30,806 nt of DNA, from positions 1 through 30,806 of the forward strand of contig CAYUEW010000006.1 of NCBI GenBank assembly GCA_964444095.1, read 5' to 3'. Shown piece after piece: positions 14,508 to 22,454 of this stretch. The DNA is from JAGLWP01 sp964444095 (GTDB lineage: Archaea > Nanobdellota > Nanobdellia > Pacearchaeales > GW2011-AR1). A program made the position numbers and the translations under genes. The notes below the pieces were generated by a model. The model ran no database searches. It saw only the letters and a program-made list of their open reading frames with translations, and was not told the DNA's origin. Every line of letters starts with the position of its first letter. Within the stretch, counting starts at the first letter, position 1.

Positions 14508-15272
14508 TTAATCTTTATTAAAAATTCTTTTCCATAAATTTAATCTATCTTTCTTTGAATCATATTCTACATCAAGAAGTTTTGCTGCAATTTCTTTGTA
14601 AGCTCTAGCAGCATTGCTTTTAGGATGAGTGTGTACAACAGCTCCTTTTTGCCTTAATGCTCTTGAGATTGAAACATCTTCAGGAATCATTCCAAGAATT
14701 GGGACTTCTAACATCTCTTTTACTGTTTCTGGCGACATTTCAATATCATTCTTTTTAACTCTTGTAATAATAACTCCCATAACTATCTTTTTCTGCTCTT
14801 CTGCTAATTTAATCGTCTTTAATGCATCAGTTATTGCTGGCATTTCTGGGTTCGTAATAATGATTAATTCATCTGCCATATCAATTGTAGACATTGCTTC
14901 TGTTCCCAAACCTGCTGCACTGTCAACGATAATGCAGTCAGATAGTTTTCTAAAATCTTCTTTAAAATCTTTAATTCTCTCTGGTTTAATCTTTTTTAAT
15001 TCTTTAAGAGATAATGAAGACGGCATAATTTTTAATCCTGATTCGTGTTCGTAAACAGCTTCAAATGGTTCTGCTTTTTTTGTAAGAACATGATTTAAAT
15101 TTATTGGAACTTCTGGAGAATTTAAATGAATTCCTATATTCGGAGTGGTTAAATTTCCGTCAATGATCAACACATCTTCTCCAAAATGATTCATCGCTGC
15201 GGCTAAATTTATGGTTGTTGTTGTTTTTCCAACTCCGCCTTTACCAGAGGTTATGACAATAATTTTTTTCAT
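14508..15272 (-). CDS. minD: MinD/ParA-family ATPase
   Basis: A deviant-Walker P-loop ATPase that patterns proteins on the membrane or nucleoid. It has 254 residues, with GKGGVGKTT at 10-18 (signature Lys11), the LIIDGNLTTPNIG switch-I region, CIIVDSAAGLG (switch II) and a final LNLWKRIF at 244-251, which reads as a short amphipathic membrane-targeting helix as in MinD. No MinC or MinE is visible. Directly upstream in the same operon are two related helical proteins (gap to the nearer about 16 nt), which are candidate partners or regulators. Confidence 0.93.
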   Translation of the reverse strand: MKKIIVITSGKGGVGKTTTTINLAAAMNHFGEDVLIIDGNLTTPNIGIHLNSPEVPINLNHVLTKKAEPFEAVYEHESGLKIMPSSLSLKELKKIKPERIKDFKEDFRKLSDCIIVDSAAGLGTEAMSTIDMADELIIITNPEMPAITDALKTIKLAEEQKKIVMGVIITRVKKNDIEMSPETVKEMLEVPILGMIPEDVSISRALRQKGAVVHTHPKSNAARAYKEIAAKLLDVEYDSKKDRLNLWKRIFNKD

Positions 15273-15288
15273 TTTAGATGAATGTATT

Positions 15289-15729
15289 TTACCTTAAAAG
15301 AAATTGCTTTGTTGTGCTTATAAATTTTTCTAACTTCTCTGCATACTCCTTTAATTTTTCTAAGTTTATAGCTATTTCATTACCTTGATAAAAAACTGTT
15401 AAAGTTACATTTTTTCTGAATTCTCCGATTCTTTCTGTTCTTAATTCCCTAATTTTTCTGAATATTTTGTAAAGTTCAATAACTTCTTGAAAGTTTTCAT
15501 CTTTCTTAAATAGCTTCTTAACTTGTTCTATTTGTCCAAGGGGATTTGTAGGAATCGCTGAAATTTTCTTTTTCTTTTTAGCATGTAATAGGATTTTCTC
15601 TATACTTGTCTCAATCATTCTACTCCACCTAAGAATAAGGTTCATGATAACGTCGCACGTTTTCGTGTACTTTAAACTTACATAAAGAAGATGGTCTGCA
15701 CTGATTTTTTCTTGAATTATATCTTCCAT
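15289..15729 (-). CDS. Helical protein A next to MinD, unknown family
   Basis: A 146-aa protein, almost entirely predicted helix, strongly charged, with no Cys pairs, signal or membrane segment. I do not recognise the family. It is a clear paralogue of the next gene upstream: both share an (A/I)DH(L/M)(L/I)YV(S/T) segment near the start, a helix with I..(I)..IL, an NP turn in the middle, and a C-terminal strand pair followed by (A)INLEKLKEY or TITLEKIKEF. A possible Shine-Dalgarno (GGAGA) precedes the ATG. It lies between paralogue B and minD on the same strand. Confidence 0.75.
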   Translation of the reverse strand: MEDIIQEKISADHLLYVSLKYTKTCDVIMNLILRWSRMIETSIEKILLHAKKKKKISAIPTNPLGQIEQVKKLFKKDENFQEVIELYKIFRKIRELRTERIGEFRKNVTLTVFYQGNEIAINLEKLKEYAEKLEKFISTTKQFLLR

Positions 15730-15787
15730 AAACTCTCCGAGAACTATGTTTAATCAAGATTAACTCCTTTTTATATTTATCTGCATT

Positions 15788-16249
15788 TTATCTTATTTTT
15801 GTTAATGTTTTTTCTAATATGCTTTTTGATAAACGGAAAAATTCTTTTATTTTTTCTAAAGTAATTGTGTCCTTTTGTAAACTTTCTGACAAAATAATTA
15901 CTTTTCCATTTTTTAAAAATTCTATTGTGCTTTGTTTGTGTTTTTCTACAAGTTCAAATAAGTCTAAAATTGATTCTATTTCTTCTTTTGTAATTTCATA
16001 TCTCTGGGCACATTTATCTTTAAATGTTCTGAAGTTTGTTTTGGGATTTGAATACAAATCTACTCTTTTGTAAAGATATTCATATTGTAATATGGAATTT
16101 ATGCAACGAATTAATACTTCCTTTGTTTCTGTGATAATTTTCAAGAGAATTTTTTTATCTTGAATTAAAGGAAATGTGACATAAATCATATGATCAATTA
16201 CTTGAATTGTCCTTTGGGCTTCTTGAATGTTTTCCAAGAATTTTTCCAT
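15788..16249 (-). CDS. Helical protein B next to MinD, paralogue of protein A
   Basis: A 153-aa helical protein and the first gene of the presumed minD operon. VIDHMIYVTF matches ADHLLYVSL of protein A, NPKTNFRTFKDK matches NPLGQIEQVKKL, and TITLEKIKEF matches AINLEKLKEY, so the pair arose by tandem duplication and then diverged. The shape suggests a helical bundle followed by a small beta hairpin and a last helix. I see no catalytic motif; in particular no R-x4-6-H HEPN signature. It is divergent from the small Cys-containing gene at 16347. Confidence 0.75.
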   Translation of the reverse strand: MEKFLENIQEAQRTIQVIDHMIYVTFPLIQDKKILLKIITETKEVLIRCINSILQYEYLYKRVDLYSNPKTNFRTFKDKCAQRYEITKEEIESILDLFELVEKHKQSTIEFLKNGKVIILSESLQKDTITLEKIKEFFRLSKSILEKTLTKIR

Positions 16250-16317
16250 ATTTATAAAAGTGTGTCAGATTGATATAATTGTTGGTATTTTTGGGATATT
16301 CCTCAATTGCAATAATC

Positions 16318-16325
16318 TATATAAA
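16318..16325 (+). promoter_or_regulatory. TATA box fixing the start at 16347
   Basis: tatataaa lies 22-29 nt upstream of the ATG at 16347. The open frame extends upstream to 16227, but that part lies before the promoter and is rejected as coding. Confidence 0.6.
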
Positions 16326-16346
16326 CTAAATGAGGGTTTTTATCTT

Positions 16347-16598
16347 ATGGTTCTTATGGAAGCAAAGAAGCATAGTTGTGGAGAAGCATACAAAATTATC
16401 AAACAAATGTTTGGTTCTGTGAAGGTTGGTGAAAATGTTTGGTTAGGTGACCTTTGTTATTGTGAGAAGTGTAATATTTATGAATTTTATGAGCAGGAAT
16501 TTGGAAGTGAAAAAGAGGCAGATTCTTTTTTAGAGAATAATTTAGAAAAATTAATTGAAGAACAGCCTCTTAAAGTTATTTACTTAGTTCCAGAATAG
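16347..16598 (+). CDS. Small Cys-containing protein of unknown function
   Basis: An 83-aa orphan from the ATG at 16347 (MVLMEAKKHSCGEA); a second ATG at 16356 is also possible. Seen: C11 and a tight cluster C37-x-C39-x2-C42 in LGDLCYCEKCNIYEF, possibly a half zinc ribbon, then an acidic helical C-terminus. No family is recognised. The frame runs 23 nt into the 3' end of the convergent NAC gene, so the two transcripts overlap tail to tail. Confidence 0.65.
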   Translation: MVLMEAKKHSCGEAYKIIKQMFGSVKVGENVWLGDLCYCEKCNIYEFYEQEFGSEKEADSFLENNLEKLIEEQPLKVIYLVPE

Positions 16599-16893
16599 AT
16601 TCTGCTAAATCGCCTGTTTTTTCTAACGATTCTTTGGCTTGTTCTTCAGTGCAATTAGTTTTCTCAACGATTGTTTGAACATCTTCCTCGTTTGAAGTTT
16701 CTTCGCTAACTTCACCAGAAATTTGGAAACTATCTTGTCCTTGCATGCTCACTTTGGTTACAGAAGGATTATCAATGATTATTTTGCCGCCATCTTTTTC
16801 AATTATCACACGAGAAGCATCTATTTCTTCTTGTCCTATGCCCATTTGTTTCATCACTTGTTGCATCTTTTTTGGATTCATTCCGGGAAACAT
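16576..16893 (-). CDS. nac: Nascent polypeptide-associated complex protein
   Basis: The archaeal NAC homodimer binds at the ribosome exit tunnel and shields nascent chains. The 105-residue protein has a Met-rich N-terminus (FPGMNPKKMQQVMKQMGI), the NAC beta barrel (SRVIIEKDGGKIIIDNPSVTKVSMQGQDSFQISG) and a C-terminal UBA domain (VQTIVEKTNCTEEQAKESLEKTGDLAESILEL). Its ATG follows the stop of the Sec61-beta gene by one base, so the two are probably co-translated. Confidence 0.96.
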   Translation of the reverse strand: MFPGMNPKKMQQVMKQMGIGQEEIDASRVIIEKDGGKIIIDNPSVTKVSMQGQDSFQISGEVSEETSNEEDVQTIVEKTNCTEEQAKESLEKTGDLAESILELSK

Positions 16894-16894
16894 T

Positions 16895-17053
16895 TTATTT
16901 TATGAAAACCCCCAAAAGAATTCTGAATACGATTATTAAGAGAATAAATGCAAGTACATGTGTTGGTTTTAGATTAAATTTGCTTTTGTATTCTTCTTTA
17001 AACCGCATGATTCCTCCAAATCCAGAGGGCACGTTGATGTTGCTGTCTGCCAT
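16895..17053 (-). CDS. secG: Preprotein translocase subunit Sec61-beta (archaeal SecG)
   Basis: A 52-aa tail-anchored subunit of the SecYE-beta channel. Seen: an N-terminal GFGGIMRFKEEYKSKFNLKP, matching the family's G-[LI]-M-R-[FY] segment before the membrane, and one C-terminal hydrophobic helix from about 31 to 50 (THVLAFILLIIVFRILLGVF). A TATA-like run (about 17070-17081) lies 20-30 nt before the ATG, giving a leaderless transcript. It lies one base upstream of NAC, linking the exit tunnel and the translocon in one operon. The gene is easily missed because of its size. Confidence 0.9.
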   Translation of the reverse strand: MADSNINVPSGFGGIMRFKEEYKSKFNLKPTHVLAFILLIIVFRILLGVFIK

Positions 17054-17132
17054 GATTTTTTGATGGGATTTTTATATTTAAAGCTTTCCAATTAATAAAC
17101 AATTTTAAAAAGTTCTTAATTGTAAGATTAAT

Positions 17133-19496
17133 ATGGCCAAAGGGAATTTTGATTTTGGAGAAATTGAAGAGAAATGGAAAAGATTTTGGGATAAAGAAAA
17201 GATTTATCGATTCAATCCGCATTCTAAAGAAAAGGTTTATTCAATAGATACTCCGCCGCCGACATTATCTGGGGGGATGCATATTGGGCATGCGTGTTCT
17301 TATTCCCAACAAGATTTTATTGTAAGGTATAAGAGAATGCGAGGATTTAGCATATTTTATCCTTTCGGAGCAGATGACAATGGGTTGCCAACAGAACGAC
17401 TTGTTGAGAAAAGAAAAGGCGTTCGGTCAAAAGAAATGCCGAGGGCAGATTTTGTTGAATTGTGTATGAAGTTTTTGAAAGAAGAGAGACCGAAATTTAT
17501 TCAAGATTGGAAAAATATGGGGATAAGTTGTGATTGGAATTTAGCATATTCTACTATTGATGATCACTCAAGGAGGATTTCTCAGTGGTCTTTTTTAGAT
17601 TTGTACAAAAAGAAACGAATGTATCGGAAAGATGCGCCTGCGATGTGGTGTCCTGAATGTAGAACGGGCGTGGCTCAAGTAGAAGTTCAAGATAAAGAAG
17701 TAGATTCTATATTTAATGATATTGTGTTTAAAGTTGAGAACAAAGATTTGATTATTGCGACGACAAGACCAGAGTTGCTTCCTGCTTGTGTTGCGGTTTT
17801 TTATCATCCAGATGATAAGCGATTTAAGAAATATAAAGGGAAGGATGCAAAAGTTCCACTCTTTGATTTTGAAGTTCCTATATTAGAAGATAAGAGGGTT
17901 GACCCGAAGAAAGGGACTGGGATTGTTATGTGTTGTACTTTTGGAGACCAAACAGATATGGAATGGCAGAAAGCTTACAATTTAGAGATAAAGATGGCTA
18001 TTGATGAAAGAGGTTGCATGACTAGCGTTGCTGGAAAATATAAAGATTTGAAAGTTAAAGAAGCGAGAAAAGAAATTATTGCAGATTTGAAGAAACACAA
18101 ATTGTTGATTTCTCAAAAGCCAATAATTCATGTGTGGAATGTTCACGAAAGGTGTGGAGCTGAAATAGAATTCGTTAAAAGTAAACAATGGTTTTTGAAA
18201 TATCTTGATTTGAAAAAAGATTTATTGAAGTGGGGAAATGAATTGAATTGGTTTCCGAAGCATATGAAAAACAGATATGATAATTGGGTTAAAGGATTGC
18301 AGTGGGATTGGTTAGTTTCTAATCAAAGACATTTTGGAGTTGCGTTTCCTGTTTGGTATTGTAAGAATTGTGGGGAAGTTATTGTAGCAGAGGAGAAACA
18401 ACTTCCTGTTGATCCAATTAAAGATAAGCCGCCGGTGAAAATTTGCCCGAAATGCAAATCAAAAGAATTTATTCCAGAGACAGATGTTTTGAATACTTGG
18501 TTCACTTCTTCGATGACACCACAGATAGTAACACAACTTGTTGACGAGAAGTTTCAAAAGAAAATTTTCCCAATGAATTTGAGACCGCAGGCACATGAGA
18601 TAATTAGTTTCTGGCTTTTTAACAGTGTGGTTAAATCTAATCTGCATTATAAGAAAAATCCTTGGAAAGATGTTGTGATTTCTGGGTTTGTAACTTTGAA
18701 AGGAGAGAAAATGTCGAAGTCAAAAGGGAATGTGATTAAACCGCAAGAAGTGATGGAGAAATATGGAGCAGATGCAATAAGATACTGGGCAGGTTCTTCA
18801 AAACTTGGTGCAGATTTTGATTATCAGGAAAAAGATGTTGTTTCTGGGAAAAAATTTGTGAATAAACTTTTGAATGCCTCAAAATTTGTTTTTATGAATC
18901 TTGAGGATTGGAAAGGTAAGAAGCCCCAGAAGTTAGAAAAAGATGACATTGAATTTTTAGGAAAATTAAATGAAGTGATTAAATCTTCTACAAAAAACTT
19001 TGATAAATATGAATATTCTAAAGTTAAACAAGAAGTTGAGCAATTTTTCTGGTCTGATTTTTGTGATTATTATCTTGAGACAGTTAAGAAACTTCTTTAT
19101 ACTGGGCATGGAAATAGAAAATTGTCTGCGCAATACACTTTGTATAATTCTTTATTGACTATCTTGAAATTAATGGCGCCGTTTACCCCGTTTATTACAG
19201 AAGAGGTTTATCAAAAATATTTTAGAAAATTAGAGAAAGTTAAAAGCATCCACATTTCTAGCTGGCCTGAATCTGGAAAAGAAATATACAAAGGAGACTG
19301 GGAAATTATCAAGGAAAATATTTCTAAGGTTAGACAAGCGAAATCTAATGCACATGTTTCTTTGAACACCCCTGTCGAAATTACTTTGCCTAAGAAAGAT
19401 TACAGAGTGATTAAGGATTATGAGAATCGTTTTGTTGAAACATCTGGGGCAATTTGTGTTAATGTTGGAGAAGAACTTAAGATAGAGATTGTATAA
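17133..19496 (+). CDS. valS: Valyl-tRNA synthetase
   Basis: Charges tRNA-Val and edits misacylated Thr. It has 787 residues, with PPPTLSGGMHIGHACSY (HIGH at 50-53), the CP1 editing domain around TTRPELLPACVAVFYHPDD, the class-Ia ValRS signature DVLNTWFTSSMTPQI, KMSKS at 526-530 and a helical anticodon-binding domain to the end. Cys pairs at CPEC and at CKNC with CPKC look like zinc knuckles. There is no long C-terminal coiled coil of the bacterial type. An A/T-rich box (about 17103-17110) lies 23-30 nt before the ATG. Confidence 0.97.
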   Translation: MAKGNFDFGEIEEKWKRFWDKEKIYRFNPHSKEKVYSIDTPPPTLSGGMHIGHACSYSQQDFIVRYKRMRGFSIFYPFGADDNGLPTERLVEKRKGVRSKEMPRADFVELCMKFLKEERPKFIQDWKNMGISCDWNLAYSTIDDHSRRISQWSFLDLYKKKRMYRKDAPAMWCPECRTGVAQVEVQDKEVDSIFNDIVFKVENKDLIIATTRPELLPACVAVFYHPDDKRFKKYKGKDAKVPLFDFEVPILEDKRVDPKKGTGIVMCCTFGDQTDMEWQKAYNLEIKMAIDERGCMTSVAGKYKDLKVKEARKEIIADLKKHKLLISQKPIIHVWNVHERCGAEIEFVKSKQWFLKYLDLKKDLLKWGNELNWFPKHMKNRYDNWVKGLQWDWLVSNQRHFGVAFPVWYCKNCGEVIVAEEKQLPVDPIKDKPPVKICPKCKSKEFIPETDVLNTWFTSSMTPQIVTQLVDEKFQKKIFPMNLRPQAHEIISFWLFNSVVKSNLHYKKNPWKDVVISGFVTLKGEKMSKSKGNVIKPQEVMEKYGADAIRYWAGSSKLGADFDYQEKDVVSGKKFVNKLLNASKFVFMNLEDWKGKKPQKLEKDDIEFLGKLNEVIKSSTKNFDKYEYSKVKQEVEQFFWSDFCDYYLETVKKLLYTGHGNRKLSAQYTLYNSLLTILKLMAPFTPFITEEVYQKYFRKLEKVKSIHISSWPESGKEIYKGDWEIIKENISKVRQAKSNAHVSLNTPVEITLPKKDYRVIKDYENRFVETSGAICVNVGEELKIEIV

Positions 19497-19516
19497 AATA
19501 CTTTTAATCACTTAAT

Positions 19517-19524
19517 TTTATAAA
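19517..19524 (+). promoter_or_regulatory. TATA box fixing the start of aRF1
   Basis: tttataaa lies 22-29 nt before the ATG at 19546. The alternative TTG at 19525 directly abuts the TATA box and so should not be transcribed. Confidence 0.65.
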
Positions 19525-19545
19525 TTGCTTACTATTCTTCTAAAT

Positions 19546-20631
19546 ATGGCTTTTACCAAAGATGAATTACAAGAAATCGTTCTGAACCTTAAAGAGCATA
19601 GAGGAAATCATACAGAATTGATTAGTGTGTTGATTCCGTTTGGGTATGATGTGAATTCTGTTCAGAGGCAACTTGAAGGAGAAAAATCTACAGCTAAAAA
19701 TATCAAATCTACAACTACGCGCAATAATGTTTTAGATGCATTAGATAAAATAGTTCGGCATTTGAAAGGATTAAAGAAAACTCCTGAGAACGGTTTAGCT
19801 GTTTTTTGTGGGAATGTTTCGCGAGTTGAAGGGCAACAAGATTTGCAGTTGTGGGATATTGAACCCCCCTTGCCTTTGCGGACAAGACTATACAGGTGTG
19901 ATAAAGAATTTGTTTTAGAACCTTTGGAAGAAATGTTGGAAGTTGATGAGGTTTTTGGATTACTTGTTATGGATAGAAAAGAAGCGACTATTGGTTTATT
20001 AGAAGGTAAGAGAATTGAAGTTTTGCAAAAGATGACTTCTGGAGTTCCGAGCAAAGTTCGAGCTGGGGGGCAGAGTAGTCAAAGATTTCATAGAATTACA
20101 GAAGGTTTGACAAGAGATTTTTATAAAAGAATTGCAGAAGAAGCAAAAAAAATATTTTTTGATATGCCTAAACTTGCGGGAATTCTTGTTGGTGGGCCGA
20201 TTCCAACAAAGGACGAATTTTTGGATGGAGGTTATTTTGTGACTAAATTAAAAGAGAAAGTTATTGGGAGAGTAGATATTGGAGATACTGATGAATCTGG
20301 ACTTAAAGAACTTGTAATGAAGGCTCAGGATATTTTAGCGAATCAAGAAATTATTTATGAGCATCAGATTATGGAAAAGTTTTTTGAGACTTTGGGGGAA
20401 AAACCAGATATGTCAACTTTGAAAGAACCAGATACAAGAGAAGCTTTGAAAGTAGGAGCTGTTGAAACGTTATTTTTATCTAAAGATATTGAGAAAACTT
20501 TGGCTTTGGATTTAAAAACTATGGCAAAGAGTATTGGGTCTAAGGTTGAAATAATTTCAGTAGAGACAGAGGAAGGACAGCAATTTAATAATCTTGGCGG
20601 AATTGGTTCTATTTTGAGATTTCAGATTTGA
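19546..20631 (+). CDS. prf1: Peptide chain release factor aRF1
   Basis: Recognises all three stop codons and triggers hydrolysis of peptidyl-tRNA. It has 361 residues from the ATG at 19546. Domain 1 carries NIKS (52-55, in TAKNIKSTTTR) and the YxCxxxF motif (Y116-F122), which read stop codons. Domain 2 carries GGQ (174-176, in VRAGGQSSQRFHR). Domain 3 ends with the family's GGIGSILRF. Many euryarchaeal aRF1s are about 410 aa because a zinc-ribbon minidomain is inserted in domain 3; here the sequence passes from LFLSKDIEK (about 309-317) to SKVEIISVE (332-340) with no Cys pairs, so that minidomain is absent. Confidence 0.96.
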   Translation: MAFTKDELQEIVLNLKEHRGNHTELISVLIPFGYDVNSVQRQLEGEKSTAKNIKSTTTRNNVLDALDKIVRHLKGLKKTPENGLAVFCGNVSRVEGQQDLQLWDIEPPLPLRTRLYRCDKEFVLEPLEEMLEVDEVFGLLVMDRKEATIGLLEGKRIEVLQKMTSGVPSKVRAGGQSSQRFHRITEGLTRDFYKRIAEEAKKIFFDMPKLAGILVGGPIPTKDEFLDGGYFVTKLKEKVIGRVDIGDTDESGLKELVMKAQDILANQEIIYEHQIMEKFFETLGEKPDMSTLKEPDTREALKVGAVETLFLSKDIEKTLALDLKTMAKSIGSKVEIISVETEEGQQFNNLGGIGSILRFQI

Positions 20632-20664
20632 TAAATTTTTAAACAACTATTTCTTGATTGTTTA

Positions 20665-21195
20665 ATGCAGAGTGAAACAGTAAAAGAGTTAGATGAATCA
20701 AAAGAGGCTGAAGATTTAAGACGACTTGAAGCAGTGCTTTTTGTTTCTGGTAGATTTTTGAATATGCAAGAACTTATTTCGTTTACAGATTTGAATCCGA
20801 TAATTCTTGGAGAGTTGATTGAAAAACTTCAGGAAAAATATAACAAAGAAAGTTCTGCAATAGAAATTGTAGAAAAAAATGGACTTTGGAAAATGGATGT
20901 TAAGCCAGAGTATTCTGATATTATTAATAGAATTGCCACAGGTTCTTCTGAATTTGGTAAGGCGGAAAAAGAGACCTTGGCTATTATTGCATACAAGCAA
21001 CCGATTAAGCAATCTGTTATTATTAAAATAAGAGGCAATAAAGCCTATGAACACATAAAGAAATTTGTTGAACTTGGGCTAATAAGACGAAAGAAAGTAG
21101 GGCACACTCATGACCTTTTTATTACAGATGAATTCTATGACTATTTTAATATGCAAAGGGATGGCAATTCATTACAAGAATCTTTAAAAGAATAA
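20665..21195 (+). CDS. scpB: Chromosome segregation protein ScpB
   Basis: The kleisin-associated winged-helix subunit of the SMC-ScpAB condensin. It has 176 residues: LRRLEAVLFVSGRFLNMQELISF begins the first winged helix, and KAEKETLAIIAYKQPIKQSVIIKIRG with the paired turn LVELGLIRRKK-like (VELGLIRRKKVG) marks the second. The length is typical. Neither ScpA nor Smc is in the window. A TATA-like run (about 20636-20646) lies about 25 nt before the ATG. The glycosyltransferase gene follows after 16 nt. Confidence 0.92.
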   Translation: MQSETVKELDESKEAEDLRRLEAVLFVSGRFLNMQELISFTDLNPIILGELIEKLQEKYNKESSAIEIVEKNGLWKMDVKPEYSDIINRIATGSSEFGKAEKETLAIIAYKQPIKQSVIIKIRGNKAYEHIKKFVELGLIRRKKVGHTHDLFITDEFYDYFNMQRDGNSLQESLKE

Positions 21196-21211
21196 GGTCC
21201 TGAAGAATGAG

Positions 21212-22444
21212 ATGGAATTACTCCCGATAATTTATCTTATGTATATGTTTATTTCTATTTATTTGTTAACACTTTACTTTATGTTGTACTTCAATAATAA
21301 GAAGACAATCTTTGATTATCCTAAACTCAAAAAGAAGTACTCTGTCTCTTTTGTTATTCCTGCGTGGAATGAAGGGGGAACAATTGCAGAGACTATTGAA
21401 AATATATTTGCCCTTGATTATGATAATATTTCTCAAGTGATTGTTGTTAATGATGGTTCAACAGATAATACTAAGGAAGTTGTAATGAATTTGCAAAAAA
21501 AATACCCTAAGATAAAACTAATAAATAATAAAAAAAATACTGGCAATGCTGCAGGAGCAAAGAGTATTGGAGCGAAATATGCTACAGGAGAATTGATTGT
21601 TTTTACTGATGCAGATAGTTATCCTGCGAAAGATTCGTTGAAAAAAATGGTGGGATTTTTTGATGAAGAGAAGGTGGGTGCAGTTACTTGTGTTAATATG
21701 CCAAGAAATCCAACTAAGTTTTTTGAAAAAATTCAAGCAATAGAATATTCCCTTATTACTTTTACAAGAAAATTAATGGGTTATATGGATGCAATTTATG
21801 TTGTGCCAGGACCTTTGGGGCTTTATAGGCGTTCTGCTTTTGAAAAAGTTAATGGTTTTGATACAGAAAATATGACTGAAGACATTGAGATTATTTGGAA
21901 TATGACCCATGCAGGATATGAAAGAAAAATGTGCCTTTCTACCTATGTTTTGACAACTGTTCCTACTAAATTAAAAGAATGGTACATTCAAAGAAAGAGA
22001 TGGAATATTGGAGGAGTGCAATGTTTACTAAAATATAGGGGGGGATTTTTTAAAAAAGGCATGCTTGGTCTTTTTATCTTGCCTTTTTTTACCGTGCAAT
22101 ACCTTCTTGGATTATTTGGAATGGGGGTGTTGCTATATCTCGTTATAACAAAATTTCTTAAGACATATCTTTTTACCGCATATTCTATTCCTGTTGGCAC
22201 GGCTCTTTTAACTATGAATGATTTACATATAACTGCAAGTTTTCTTAATTATTTGGGAATTATCCTCTTTGTAGTGTCAGTTGCTTTTACATTAATTGCA
22301 TTGTCTATTATGAGAACGCCATCATCGTATAAGCACAATCCTTTTAATCTCTTGTTTTTTTCAATTATTTACCTTGCAGCTTATCCATTTATACTTGTTA
22401 CTTCCATCTACAGTTTAATGAGGAAAAATTATAAGTGGAGATAA
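21212..22444 (+). CDS. Membrane glycosyltransferase family 2
   Basis: A processive-type or polyprenol-linked GT2 enzyme of the inner membrane; the sugar and acceptor are unknown. It has 410 residues: an N-terminal membrane helix (about 5-27), a GT-A domain with SFVIPAWNE, VVNDGS (D81), DAD at 133-135, the acid TED at 222-224 and QRKRW at 260-264 (the Q-x-x-R-W motif of cellulose/hyaluronan-synthase relatives), then three or four membrane helices. The combination resembles poly-N-acetylglucosamine synthase-like proteins. It lies downstream of scpB and 10 nt upstream of a membrane-anchored thioredoxin-fold-like protein. Confidence 0.92.
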   Translation: MELLPIIYLMYMFISIYLLTLYFMLYFNNKKTIFDYPKLKKKYSVSFVIPAWNEGGTIAETIENIFALDYDNISQVIVVNDGSTDNTKEVVMNLQKKYPKIKLINNKKNTGNAAGAKSIGAKYATGELIVFTDADSYPAKDSLKKMVGFFDEEKVGAVTCVNMPRNPTKFFEKIQAIEYSLITFTRKLMGYMDAIYVVPGPLGLYRRSAFEKVNGFDTENMTEDIEIIWNMTHAGYERKMCLSTYVLTTVPTKLKEWYIQRKRWNIGGVQCLLKYRGGFFKKGMLGLFILPFFTVQYLLGLFGMGVLLYLVITKFLKTYLFTAYSIPVGTALLTMNDLHITASFLNYLGIILFVVSVAFTLIALSIMRTPSSYKHNPFNLLFFSIIYLAAYPFILVTSIYSLMRKNYKWR

Positions 22445-22454
22445 AAGAATTAAA

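Noticed and set aside
14629..15054. 141-aa plus-strand frame across minD
   Set aside because: It is antisense to the conserved MinD coding sequence, with no ribosome site or family features.
15289..16249. MinD-adjacent helical pair as a HEPN/MNT toxin-antitoxin module
   Set aside because: Neither protein has an R-x4-6-H motif nor a nucleotidyltransferase GSx10DxD motif; the two are paralogues of each other instead.
19525..19545. TTG start for aRF1
   Set aside because: The codon directly abuts the TATA octamer and would lie upstream of the expected transcription start.
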